Positions 34,060 to 42,834 of a DNA stretch of 64,000 nt are shown one piece after another. This stretch comes from Streptomyces sp. NBC_00459 (GTDB lineage: Bacteria; Actinomycetota; Actinomycetes; Streptomycetales; Streptomycetaceae): the NCBI RefSeq assembly GCF_036013955.1, contig NZ_CP107903.1:3596001-3660000 (forward strand). The letters run 5' to 3'. The notes under the pieces were generated by a model that ran no database searches, had not been told where the DNA came from, and saw only the letters and a program-made list of their open reading frames with translations. A program made the translations under genes and the position numbers. The number at the start of each line of letters is the position of its first letter. Position 1 is the first letter of the stretch.

Positions 34060-34416
34060 TCAGTCGAACCACTCCGGCTCGCCCGCGTCGATCAACTCCC
34101 CCAGCAGACGGTGGTCTTCGAGCGCCCGCACCAGCAGCGGCGCCAGGGCCCGCAGGGCGTCCGCGTCCTCGCCGTACGCGACACACATACCCGCCTCGGG
34201 GTCGAGGCCGAAGCGGTCGGTCAGTTCGGGGGCGAGTGAACGCACCGCGGATCGTGCCACGCCGGCCCAGCTGTACCCACCGCCTTCGTACCCGCGGTCC
34301 GCGAAGACCTTCTCGGTGGCCAGCATGTGCTGGTCACTGAGCATGAGGCAGTAACTGCCGGGCTTGTGGTCGTACTCGAAGAAGACCAGGGGGGCGAAAG
34401 TGTCGCGATCAGTCAT
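34060..34416 (-). CDS. Imm51-like immunity family protein
   Basis: 118 residues, cytoplasmic, no signal peptide. The sequence 'PLVFFEYDHKPGSYCLMLSD', then 'VFADRGYEGGGYSWAGVA', and 'GLDPEAGMCVAYGEDADALR' fits the Imm51 family of polymorphic-toxin immunity proteins. No toxin gene is visible next to it: neighbours are a broken SDR gene and a serine hydrolase. It may be an orphan defence against toxins of competing strains, or a family member with a different job. The ribosome-binding site is weak. Confidence 0.72.
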   Translation of the reverse strand: MTDRDTFAPLVFFEYDHKPGSYCLMLSDQHMLATEKVFADRGYEGGGYSWAGVARSAVRSLAPELTDRFGLDPEAGMCVAYGEDADALRALAPLLVRALEDHRLLGELIDAGEPEWFD

Positions 34417-34479
34417 GCGCCGACCATATGGGCCGCCACTGACAATCGAACACGCCCGGCTCGTCGGGTTGAACGTCGC

Positions 34480-36135
34480 TCACTCCCTGGTGAAGGTACC
34501 GAGCCCGGTCGTGTCGAGGTTCTCGACCCGGACCTTGCCGACGCGTGAGTCGGACCCGGTACCGAAGCCGCCGAAGGTCACGCCGGACAGCCCGACGGCG
34601 TTTTCGCCCGTGGTGCGGTAGCTGAAGGTGTCGCCGTCGTAGTGCCGCAGGGTGAACCGCTGTTTCTTCGGCCCCAGTTGCATGACGAGGTCGTCGCCCT
34701 GGGCGCTCACGGTCATCGGGCCGTAGAAGTCGTTGGCGTACGTTCCGGTGTAGGCGCTGTCCGCCCTGGCCGGTGCGGGCCGTGGCGGAGGCTTGGTGTA
34801 GTCGGTCTCGGAGCGTTCGCCCGCCGCCGCCCGCTGGATGACCGGGCCGAGGAACGTCAGCCAGTCGACCGTGGGCCCACCCGTCTGCGCGGTGTCGAGG
34901 AAGGTACTGGCGATCGCCTCGGGTACGCCGATGGGCTCGCCGTTGGTGAGGACGACGATGCCGAGGTTCTCCGAGGGCAGCAGCGTGACGTTGGTGGCCG
35001 CGCCCATGGCGAAGGCGCCGGAGTGGCCGAGCTTCAGCCTGCCCTCGTCGTCGTAACCGACGTTCCAGCCGAGCCCGTAGAACCCGGTCCTGCCCGCCGG
35101 CGTGTGCGGCGGCCCGGAGACGATGTGCGGCAGGTGGGTCTCGTCCAGCGCGGCGCCGTCGACGACCTGCCGTCCCTCGAACTCCCCGTTGCCGAGCTGT
35201 AGTCGGAGCCACTTCACCATGTCCCGGACGGTGGAGCTGGCCCCGCCCGCCGGGCTCTGCGCGTCCGCGTCCCGCACGAACTCGGCCTGCCAGGTGTCGC
35301 CCTGCCTCACATGGGTGACGGCCTTGTTCTTGGCCTTCTCGTAGTCGGCGAAGGAGGAGCTGGTGGAGTCCATGCCCAGCGGCCGGTACAGCTTGTCGGC
35401 GGACAGCTTCTCCCAGCTGGTGCCCGCCGCCCGCGCGACGGCGACCGCGGCTTCGGTCGGCCCGAAGTTGGTGTACGCGTAGCTGGCACGGAACGGCGTC
35501 AGCGGTTCGTGGCGCAGCCGCTCCAGGATGTACGAGCGGTCGTAGCCGAGGTCCTCCAGGAGGTCCCCGGCGTGGTCGGGCAGCCCGCTGCGGTGCGAGA
35601 ACAGGTCGGCGAGCGTGACATGGCGGGTGACCCAGGGGTCCTTGAGGGCGAAGCCGGGACTGTGCTCGACGACCGGGTCGTCCCAGCCGACGGTCTTCTC
35701 GCCCACGGCCGCGGCGACCACGGTCGACGCGACCGGCTTGGAGACCGAGGCGAGCTGGAAGACGGTGTCGGGGCCGACCTTGCCCTCCGCGCCGGCCTTC
35801 CGTTCGCCGAAGCCCTTCAGATACAGCACCTCGTCGTCATGGACCACCCCGACGGCGACCCCCGGCACACCGGTCCTGCGCATGGCGTCCCGTACGACTC
35901 CGTCGAGCCGGTCCACCGCGGCGTCGACCTTGGCCCGCGTGAGCCTCGGCGGCGGCTGGGCCGGCGGGACGGTGGGCAGCCGCGACGCCTGGGCGGCGGC
36001 CACCCTGTGGACGGCGGCGGAGGTGTCGGCGTCGGCGTCGATACCCGTGCAGCCGCTGCCGGCCAGGGCCGCGATCAGACCCAGTACCGCAGCGGAGCGA
36101 AGGCGCCGGGCGTGCGCCTGGTCAAGGCGAGACAT
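34480..36135 (-). CDS. Beta-lactamase-fold serine hydrolase, lipoprotein
   Basis: 551 residues from the ATG at 36135 (CTGGAGAAC just upstream). A lipobox LAGSGC puts Cys29 as the lipidated residue. The penicillin-binding/beta-lactamase family fold has Ser130-x-x-Lys133 in SVSK, Tyr221-x-Asn223 in YTN and LGHSGA in place of KTG. The C-terminal roughly 100 residues ('DSAYTGTYANDFYGPMTVSA') are a lipocalin-like DUF3471-type domain often attached to esterases of this family. It may be an esterase, a D-amino-acid peptidase or a beta-lactamase relative; the motifs do not decide. It is divergent from a second serine hydrolase across a 198-base promoter region. Confidence 0.86.
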   Translation of the reverse strand: MSRLDQAHARRLRSAAVLGLIAALAGSGCTGIDADADTSAAVHRVAAAQASRLPTVPPAQPPPRLTRAKVDAAVDRLDGVVRDAMRRTGVPGVAVGVVHDDEVLYLKGFGERKAGAEGKVGPDTVFQLASVSKPVASTVVAAAVGEKTVGWDDPVVEHSPGFALKDPWVTRHVTLADLFSHRSGLPDHAGDLLEDLGYDRSYILERLRHEPLTPFRASYAYTNFGPTEAAVAVARAAGTSWEKLSADKLYRPLGMDSTSSSFADYEKAKNKAVTHVRQGDTWQAEFVRDADAQSPAGGASSTVRDMVKWLRLQLGNGEFEGRQVVDGAALDETHLPHIVSGPPHTPAGRTGFYGLGWNVGYDDEGRLKLGHSGAFAMGAATNVTLLPSENLGIVVLTNGEPIGVPEAIASTFLDTAQTGGPTVDWLTFLGPVIQRAAAGERSETDYTKPPPRPAPARADSAYTGTYANDFYGPMTVSAQGDDLVMQLGPKKQRFTLRHYDGDTFSYRTTGENAVGLSGVTFGGFGTGSDSRVGKVRVENLDTTGLGTFTRE

Positions 36136-36333
36136 GTTCTCCAGTGAAGGCCCTGCCTCGACGCCTGTCGCGTCGACGAGCCATTCGGGGGCCATTCGCG
36201 GGCCACCTTCTCGGTCACCCGTGCGACTCCGAACGAGTGGACTCGCCGGTACTCGATCGGAAGGGGGTCTTCTCGACGAGTCGCCGATGGTGATGTTGCC
36301 GCCCGAACCCGTGACTGGAAGAGGCACCCCCAG

Positions 36334-37569
36334 ATGCGACGTACCTCCCGCCGCCGGATGCTCGCCGCAACACTGTTCGCGGCATGTGCTCTGGTCCCGA
36401 TGGCAGCGCCTCCCGCCGCGGCCGTCCAGACCGCAAGGGTCGACCGGCCCGACCGGCACAACTGGCACGACCGGCACGACCGGCACGACCGGGACAACTG
36501 CCCGCCGGACGGTCTCGGCCCGGAGGTGACCGCCCGGCTGGACAAGGCGATCGAGGACGTCCGCCGACAGGCCGACATCCCCGGTGTCGTCGTAGGCCTG
36601 TGGATGCCCGGCAAGGGAAGCTACGTCCGCGCGACCGGTGTCGCCGACACCACCACCAGCCGGCCGATGACCACCGACGGCTTCGTACGGATCGGCAGCG
36701 AGACCAAGACCTTCACGGTCACCGCGTTGCTCGAACTCGTCGACGACCGGCGCATCCGGCTGGACGACCCGATCTCCCGCTACGTCCACGGCGTACCGAA
36801 CGGTGGCCGGATCACGCTGCGGCACCTCGCGGAGATGCGCAGCGGCCTGTTCCCGTACACCTCCGATCCGGACTTCGTCCAGGACCTGTTGAGCGACCCG
36901 CAGCGCTCCTTCACACCTCGGGAAGTGCTCGCGTACGGCTTCAAGCACAAGAACACCTTCGCGCCGGGGAAGGAGTTCCAGTACTCCAACACCAACCTCG
37001 TCCTGCTCGGCCTGGTGATCGAGAAGGTCAGCGGTCAGCGGCTCGCCGACTTCATCGACGGGCGGGTACTGCGGCCGGCTCGCCTGCCCCACACCCTCTT
37101 CCCCCAGGGACCCGAGTTCCCCGAGCCGCATCCCCGCGGCTACACGAACCAGACGTTGAGCGGCGCGGTCACCGACTCCACGGACTGGAACCCCAGCTGG
37201 GCCTGGGCGGCCGGGGCGATGATCTCCGACCTGCACGACCTGCGCCGCTGGGCGGGCATCGTCGCCACCGGGAAGCTGCTCAGCCCCGAGACCCAGGCCC
37301 AGCGCCTCAAGACGTTGCCGACCGGCCTCCCCGGCCTCAGCTACGGCCTCGGCATCTTCGAGACCGGCGGCTGGATCGGGCACAACGGCTCCATCCCGGG
37401 CTACGAGACGGTGACCGTCTATCTGCCCTCGAAGAAGGCCACGCTGGTCATCATGATCAACACGGACATCACGAGCGGGGGGCAGGAGCCGTCGACGCTG
37501 CTGGCTCGGGCGGTTACGGGGGTTGTTACGCCGGGGGATGTGTATGACGGGGGGATTGCTCCGCGGTAG
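36334..37569 (+). CDS. Secreted D-alanyl-D-alanine carboxypeptidase-like serine hydrolase
   Basis: 411 residues. A signal peptide with Arg-rich start (RRTSRRRML) ends near PPAAA. The mature protein begins with a DRHDRHDRHD repeat (residues about 41-54). The catalytic core has Ser122-x-x-Lys125 in GSETK, Tyr217-x-Asn219 in YSN, and HNGS near the C terminus, matching the Streptomyces R61 DD-peptidase family. The length is near that of R61 precursors. It probably cuts D-Ala-D-Ala stems in the wall. The ATG has GGAAGAGG nine bases upstream. It is divergent from the lipoprotein hydrolase. Confidence 0.88.
   Translation: MRRTSRRRMLAATLFAACALVPMAAPPAAAVQTARVDRPDRHNWHDRHDRHDRDNCPPDGLGPEVTARLDKAIEDVRRQADIPGVVVGLWMPGKGSYVRATGVADTTTSRPMTTDGFVRIGSETKTFTVTALLELVDDRRIRLDDPISRYVHGVPNGGRITLRHLAEMRSGLFPYTSDPDFVQDLLSDPQRSFTPREVLAYGFKHKNTFAPGKEFQYSNTNLVLLGLVIEKVSGQRLADFIDGRVLRPARLPHTLFPQGPEFPEPHPRGYTNQTLSGAVTDSTDWNPSWAWAAGAMISDLHDLRRWAGIVATGKLLSPETQAQRLKTLPTGLPGLSYGLGIFETGGWIGHNGSIPGYETVTVYLPSKKATLVIMINTDITSGGQEPSTLLARAVTGVVTPGDVYDGGIAPR
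36441..36499 (+). repeat. Coding tandem repeat (9-10 bp) in DD-peptidase gene
   Basis: GACCGGCAC-type units repeat about six times and encode the DR-H-DRHD stretch just after the signal peptide. The repeat number is likely to vary between strains; frame is retained because most units are 9 bases. Confidence 0.7.
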
Positions 37570-37617
37570 GGGTTTTGCCGGGTGAGGTGAGCTGGGGGTG
37601 GTGGGGCCGGGTGCAGC

Positions 37618-37850
37618 TCACCTCACTCTGGAACCGCGACGCTGAAAACACTCGATGACAGCGGACAGAATCCGTATGCCGCCGACTTCGACACCCCGAA
37701 CAGCGAAGCCAGTTGGCGCACAGTGAGGTTGGTCCGCCAGTACGTAGCCACCAGCAGCACCCTGTTCTTCAACCGCGGCTTCCGCCACCGCCTCTTCCCA
37801 CTGTGCCAGTGCCTTCGCGTCGCAGCCGGACCAAATTGCCAAACGCACAC
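37618..37850 (-). pseudogene. Truncated, frameshifted IS-type transposase remnant
   Basis: Two minus-strand frames carry consecutive pieces of one transposase N terminus: 'ALAQWEEAVAEAAVEEQ' in one frame, then 'RVLLVATYWRTNLTVRQLAS' with 'LFGVSKSAA' in the other. This is the helix-turn-helix start of an IS5-like DDE transposase. A frameshift near 37767 separates them and homology stops after SKSAA (about 37667), so the catalytic domain is missing. No terminal inverted repeats are recognisable. The remnant marks the left edge of the lower-GC accessory zone. Confidence 0.75.
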
Positions 37851-37961
37851 GGATTGAGCCCTACGCACCAGGCTGTCCAGACACCTCGGGGCCCTAACTC
37901 TCGTCAAGCTGGGGGGCTCAGATAAGCGCTAAAATCGCTCTTGCCGGTAACAGAGGCGAGG

Positions 37962-38645
37962 TCAGTATCCGGACCACCGGACGTAGCAATCGCCGTGCTG
38001 GTCCGATCCGCTAGGGTCGTCATTCCGATAGGGATACCACCAGTCCTCACCCTTTTCCTTAGCGAGTTCCTCGATGTCCTTTTGAGTGAAGATGAGACAG
38101 AACTCTTCGATGAGTGACTGTTGGCCGCTCGCTCGATGGAGCGTCAACGTTCCCTTGTACTCTCCAGCCGCGAATTTCCAATCCTCTGCCACGAAGCTAA
38201 GGAAAGGCATCTGCGGCTTATCCTGTGCGATCACGAAAGGGTTTGGGTCCCCGGCGTGCTCCCATCCATCCTCCGGACGGCGCTTAAATCTGATCACCTC
38301 GTCCCACCAGAAGCGGGCGCGTGGGGAACGGTCGGATTTCCCTTCAGGATTCAGCTGAAAATCCACATCGGTGACGATTTCGAGATCCTCGGTCTTTTTC
38401 GGTGCAGCGATAGTGAGCTGCATGAAAAAATAGGCGTTGCCATTCTGCCCGACGCGCAAAACGTGAGGCAGCGACAGCTTGATGGCAGGCCTCTCATGAA
38501 AGAGCACAAGGTTGTAGATGGACAGACTCAAGGCCGCGAGACTGGCGACGGTAGTGGTCCAGCTCTGCAGTGCCCCCAGCCGCCCAGGCCATCGGCTGGG
38601 CTCATCCGGCGTACCTCCGTACATGTACTTCAAGCTGAGCGGCAT
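37962..38645 (-). CDS. Hypothetical protein with one membrane segment
   Basis: About 228 residues from the ATG at 38645; other in-frame starts exist at 38624 and upstream, and none has a good ribosome-binding site. A single hydrophobic helix near the N terminus (about 28-48, 'TTTVASLAALSLSIYNLVLF') is followed by a soluble domain rich in aromatic residues, 'FFMQLTIAAPKKTEDLEIVT' and 'FLSFVAEDWKFAAGEYKGTL'. Base composition is clearly lower in GC than the flanking chromosome. I do not recognise the family. It is divergent from the helicase gene, with which it may have been acquired. Confidence 0.6.
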   Translation of the reverse strand: MPLSLKYMYGGTPDEPSRWPGRLGALQSWTTTVASLAALSLSIYNLVLFHERPAIKLSLPHVLRVGQNGNAYFFMQLTIAAPKKTEDLEIVTDVDFQLNPEGKSDRSPRARFWWDEVIRFKRRPEDGWEHAGDPNPFVIAQDKPQMPFLSFVAEDWKFAAGEYKGTLTLHRASGQQSLIEEFCLIFTQKDIEELAKEKGEDWWYPYRNDDPSGSDQHGDCYVRWSGY

Positions 38646-38829
38646 GTGAATCGACGTCAAACGGGAAGGGCCCACGAGAGTGACCCGACCGAAAGTAGGG
38701 TGTCGAATCACACGTAACGGGACCCCGACTCCGCAACGGCTCGACTGGCACCGCAACGGCTTCAGGGCGGAGTGTCAGTGGGCTCTGTTACACATGAGCG
38801 CAGCCGTCTGCGCGATCAAAGGAGCCTGC

Positions 38830-41800
38830 GTGTCTGAGTCGGGAAGCCTGTCGCACCCTGTCGCGGGGGTGTACGAGGAGCTCATCACGCTGCGGTGCGA
38901 GCAGCAGTTGAAGGAGCTCGCGAGCCTCGGATGGCATCCGGTGAGTGACACGCTGGGAGCAGAATCGGTACCGCACGTCCTGGCAAGACATGTCGCGACG
39001 ACCGTACGACGCGTGCTGTTGGGTCTCCCCGCCGAGGAGCGGGTACACGCGGCGAACCACATCCTGGAGTCCATCAGCACTCTCAAGGGAGCCCAGGAAT
39101 GGGTGGACCTGGTCGCGGCCGGCCCGCGCCAGCTTCTTGCCCTGACTCGGCAAGAAGCCCCTGGCGTCTTCGCCGTACGCCCAGGCATCCCGCTATCCGA
39201 CACCGCGCTCATCACTAATTCGCCGGATGACCCCAGCCTCGGCTTCGAGTTGCGTGCCGAGCTCGCCACCGCTGATCGCGTCGATCTGCTCTGCGCCTTC
39301 GTCAAATGGCACGGCCTGCGCATCATCGAGCAGTCACTACAAGCCGCCCGTGAGCGGGACGTGCCGATACGCGTCATCACGACGACCTACATCGGGGCGA
39401 CCGAGCGACGCGCACTGGATCGGCTGGTGCAAGAGTTCAATGCCGAGGTCAAGGTCAACTACGAGACGAGGTCGACTCGACTCCACGCCAAGGCCTGGTT
39501 GTTCCGGCGGATGAGCGGTTACGACACGGCGTATGTCGGCAGCTCCAACCTCTCCAAGGCGGCGCTGCTCGATGGGTTGGAGTGGAACGTCCGGCTGTCC
39601 TCCATCGCCACACCCGACGTGCTGCGGAAGTTCGACGCGACCTTCGAGGCCTACTGGAGTGACCCGTCCTTCGAGTTGTACGACCCGGACACCGACGGCG
39701 CTCGACTTCAGGAAGCGCTGGCGATCGCCGGGGGCACCTCAAATACCTCGGCTGCAGATCGCCGAATCACTCTGTCGGGTCTCGAAGTACGCCCCTACGC
39801 CCACCAACGCGACATGTTGGAGCGCCTCGAAGTAGAGCGTGAGGTGCATGACCGGCACCGGAACCTTCTGGTCGCGGCGACAGGCACCGGCAAGACCGTG
39901 ATGGCCGCTCTGGACTACAAGCAGCTACGCAAGAAGCACGGCCGTGACCTGCGACTGCTGTTCGTCGCTCATCGCAAGGAGATCCTCCAGCAGTCCCTGC
40001 GGACCTACCAAGACGTCCTAGTAGACGCGAACTTCGGTGAATCCCTACACAGCGGGGAGATCCCAGAGCGTTGGACGCATGTCTTCGCCAGCGTGCAGTC
40101 ACTCAACGCGCGGGCGCTGGACCGGCTCGCTGCTGATCACTTCGACGTGATCGTGATCGACGAGTTCCATCACGGGACTTCGCCGACGTACCGGAAGATC
40201 CTCGATCACTTCGAGCCACTGGAGTTGCTCGGACTGACCGCGACTCCCGAGCGCATGGACGGCAAGAACATCCAGGACGAGTTCTTCGATGGGCGCATCG
40301 CTGCCGAGATGCGGCTGTGGGAGGCCCTGGAGAACGAACTGCTGAGTCCCTTCCACTACCTCGGTATCAGCGACAACACCGACCTCAGTACGGTGAAATG
40401 GCATCGCGGGGCGTACGACGCAAGCGCTCTGAGTGAAGTGCTGTCCGCTAACCATGCGCGAGCCCTGCTGGTCCTGAAGGCCGTTCAGGAGAAAATCGCC
40501 GACCCACGTGCCATGCGCGCGTTGGGCTTCTGTGTCTCTGTCGCGCACGCGCACTTCATGGCGGAGTCCTTCCGCAAGACCGGCCTCAACGCCGTTGCCC
40601 TGTCTGCCGGAACGCCTTCTGACGAGCGCAAGCAGGCACTGGCTGACCTCGCCTCTGGGACGTTGCAGGTGATCTTCTCGGTCGACCTCTTCAACGAGGG
40701 CCTCGACATCCCTGACGTAGACACTCTGCTCCTGCTGCGCCCCACCTCTAGCGCGACGGTGTTCTTGCAGCAACTCGGCCGAGGACTCCGGCGTACCGAG
40801 AACAAGGCGGTACTGACAGTGCTGGACTTCATCGGCCAGCACCGCAAAGAGTTCCGCTTCGAGAACCAGTTCCGTGCCCTGACAAATCTGACCCGCAAGC
40901 GGCTCCTGGACAACATCGAGCATGACTTCCCACAGCTTCCATCCGGCTGCGAGATCATCCTTGAGGAGAAGGCGAAGAAAACCATCATCGCCAACATCAA
41001 GGACCAGATCGGCGTCAACGTCACTGCCCTGGCACGCGAGGTAGCTGATTACGCCGAGCTGAAGCTCAGCCATTACCTGGACGAGAGCGGACGCGAGCTC
41101 AAGGAGCTCTACCGGGGCAACGGGAACTCCTGGACTGGCCTACTCCGTCGCTCCGGCCTCCTGAAAGGGGAGGCTCCGGAAGGTGAGGGCGCGCTCCTCA
41201 AGCGCGTCTCCGCGTTCCTGCACGTGGACGACCCGCTACGGGTTGCCGCGTACACCCGGATGCTGGAGGACGACGCCCCTGCCTACAGTGCCCTTGACGA
41301 GCAGGGACAGGCTTACGCCCGCATGCTCTTCTTCCAGTTGTGGCCACTCGGCGGCATTGTCCGCAAGGGGTACGCCAACTACGACGCTGGATTTGCGACC
41401 TTGCGCAAGCAGCACGCGTTCCGAAGTGAGCTGCGCCAGGTGCTGGCGTACAACCTCGCCCACACCGAGCACGTACCGATCCCTCTCTTGGGCTTGGGCG
41501 GTCCGGGTGGCGTCCCACTCACCGTGCATGCCTCGTACAGCCGCGAGGAGATCCTGCCTGCGTTGGGGCAGTCGTACATCGGGGGCTTCATGCCGGCCGA
41601 TTTCCGCGAGGGCGTGAAGTGGTGCGACTCGATCAAGACGGATGCGCTTCTCATCACGCTGGAGAAGGACGAGAAGGACTTCTCGCCGCAGACCAGGTAC
41701 CACGACTACGCGCAGAGCGAGACTCAGTTCCATTGGGAGTCCCAGAACCAGACGTCAGAGACCTCCCCTACCGGCCTTCGCTACCAACGGCATGTCGCTG

Positions 41801-41991
41801 AGGGCAGTCATGTCCTGCTCTTCGTGCGCCGCTACAAGAGCACCGACATAGGGGGTGCCCAGCCGTGGATGCTGCTCGGCCCTGCGGAGTACGAAAAGCA
41901 CTCGGGTAGCAAACCGATGGCGATCACGTGGAAGCTGAAGCATGAGATCCCGGCGGACGTCTGGACGTACTCGACGATCAAAGCTGGGTAG
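38830..41991 (+). CDS. SF2 DEAD/DEAH-type helicase with PLD-like nuclease and DUF3427 domains
   Basis: 1,053 residues. The GTG at 38830 is chosen because AAAGGAG lies five bases upstream; the open frame starts 50 codons earlier without support. Domain order: helical N terminus; a phospholipase-D-like domain with one HxK at 219-221 and YVGSSNLS at about 238; an SF2 helicase core with Walker A ATGTGKT at 350-356, DEFH at 444-447, LTATPERMDG, and motif VI QQLGRGLRR near 645; and a long C-terminal DUF3427 region with 'RYHDYAQSETQFHWESQNQT'. Such proteins are DNA-processing enzymes often found on mobile or defence islands. Neighbouring transposase debris fits acquisition. Confidence 0.88.
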   Translation: MSESGSLSHPVAGVYEELITLRCEQQLKELASLGWHPVSDTLGAESVPHVLARHVATTVRRVLLGLPAEERVHAANHILESISTLKGAQEWVDLVAAGPRQLLALTRQEAPGVFAVRPGIPLSDTALITNSPDDPSLGFELRAELATADRVDLLCAFVKWHGLRIIEQSLQAARERDVPIRVITTTYIGATERRALDRLVQEFNAEVKVNYETRSTRLHAKAWLFRRMSGYDTAYVGSSNLSKAALLDGLEWNVRLSSIATPDVLRKFDATFEAYWSDPSFELYDPDTDGARLQEALAIAGGTSNTSAADRRITLSGLEVRPYAHQRDMLERLEVEREVHDRHRNLLVAATGTGKTVMAALDYKQLRKKHGRDLRLLFVAHRKEILQQSLRTYQDVLVDANFGESLHSGEIPERWTHVFASVQSLNARALDRLAADHFDVIVIDEFHHGTSPTYRKILDHFEPLELLGLTATPERMDGKNIQDEFFDGRIAAEMRLWEALENELLSPFHYLGISDNTDLSTVKWHRGAYDASALSEVLSANHARALLVLKAVQEKIADPRAMRALGFCVSVAHAHFMAESFRKTGLNAVALSAGTPSDERKQALADLASGTLQVIFSVDLFNEGLDIPDVDTLLLLRPTSSATVFLQQLGRGLRRTENKAVLTVLDFIGQHRKEFRFENQFRALTNLTRKRLLDNIEHDFPQLPSGCEIILEEKAKKTIIANIKDQIGVNVTALAREVADYAELKLSHYLDESGRELKELYRGNGNSWTGLLRRSGLLKGEAPEGEGALLKRVSAFLHVDDPLRVAAYTRMLEDDAPAYSALDEQGQAYARMLFFQLWPLGGIVRKGYANYDAGFATLRKQHAFRSELRQVLAYNLAHTEHVPIPLLGLGGPGGVPLTVHASYSREEILPALGQSYIGGFMPADFREGVKWCDSIKTDALLITLEKDEKDFSPQTRYHDYAQSETQFHWESQNQTSETSPTGLRYQRHVAEGSHVLLFVRRYKSTDIGGAQPWMLLGPAEYEKHSGSKPMAITWKLKHEIPADVWTYSTIKAG

Positions 41992-41995
41992 CGCC

Positions 41996-42658
41996 TCACG
42001 TTGAGCTGCCCACCACCCCCGCTTCCGCTTCGAAGTGCATCTGTGCTCGGTCCAACGCCTCATCCGCGTCGCGGCCGTGTGCCCGGAGCCAGTGGAGGAG
42101 GTCAGCGATCGCACCGATTGCTGCCTCCTCCGCAAAGGCTGCGCTCAGCCGCTCCGAGGCGGCTGTGGGCGGCAACTTCACCCCGCCGTAGAGGTCGAGC
42201 ACCTCTTCCGCTCTCGTCACGTGAGGTCCTCCGCGGTGACTGTTAGGCGAGGTCAGCGTGGTGGGGAGCTCGCACCACGTCATCTTGCGGTCTGCGAGAA
42301 GCTGCACGCCCCAACGGTCTGCGATGAAAGTGATGAGCTCCATCCCTCGCCCGGATTCGGAGTTGAGGCCCTGGTTAAGGAGCGTGGGCAACGCGCGGGT
42401 GTCGGGATCGTAGACCTCGATCCGAAGGCGGGTGCCCTTCATAGAGACAGCAAGGGTGGTGGGGGTGCCGGGACCGATGTGTGTGATCACGTTGGAGACG
42501 AGTTCGCTGACGCAGAGCTGGGCCGCGTCGATGAGCTCGTCCAAGCCCCAGAGTCCGAGATGGATCCGAAGCACGCGCCGTAGGCCCGCGACTTCCTCCG
42601 GCTCTGCCAGAAAGTGAAGGTCCCAGGGCTTCCTTGGCATGCAGGTGGTGCAGTCCAT
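41996..42658 (-). CDS. ATP-binding (HATPase_c, RsbW-like) regulatory protein
   Basis: 220 residues from the ATG at 42658, with AAGGAG six bases upstream. The N-terminal 140 residues form an anti-sigma-factor-type GHKL ATPase: N-box 'AAQLCVSELVSNVITHIGPG', then 'RIEVYDPDTRALP', and the G-box region SESGRGMELI. The C-terminal 70 residues are helical without a known domain. In Streptomyces such single-domain ATPases pair with XRE-DUF5753 and DUF397 genes, as here. It is divergent from the XRE gene and its end meets the helicase end (4 bases apart, convergent). A Cys pair near the start (CTTC) is unusual. Confidence 0.85.
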   Translation of the reverse strand: MDCTTCMPRKPWDLHFLAEPEEVAGLRRVLRIHLGLWGLDELIDAAQLCVSELVSNVITHIGPGTPTTLAVSMKGTRLRIEVYDPDTRALPTLLNQGLNSESGRGMELITFIADRWGVQLLADRKMTWCELPTTLTSPNSHRGGPHVTRAEEVLDLYGGVKLPPTAASERLSAAFAEEAAIGAIADLLHWLRAHGRDADEALDRAQMHFEAEAGVVGSST

Positions 42659-42722
42659 GCTCAACTCCTTCTCACCCCCGCCGAGTTGCACAGCGCACTC
42701 GGTCGCACACCTAGAGTTGCAT

Positions 42723-42747
42723 TGGAACTCTCAAAATGGAACTCTCA
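42723..42747. promoter_or_regulatory. Direct repeats TGGAACTCTCA in divergent promoter
   Basis: TGGAACTCTCA occurs at 42723-42733 and 42737-42747, a 14-base period. A related inverted half, AGAGTTGCA, lies at 42713-42721. The site is between the HATPase and XRE-DUF5753 genes and is a natural candidate for binding by that XRE protein. Confidence 0.5.
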
Positions 42748-42834
42748 TAACAGCCGAGAAGGAGCGCGCCGCCGAAACTCGCGCCCCCGGCGCACACCGC
42801 CTTGCCGACCTGCGCAGGCAACCAGGACGATCTG

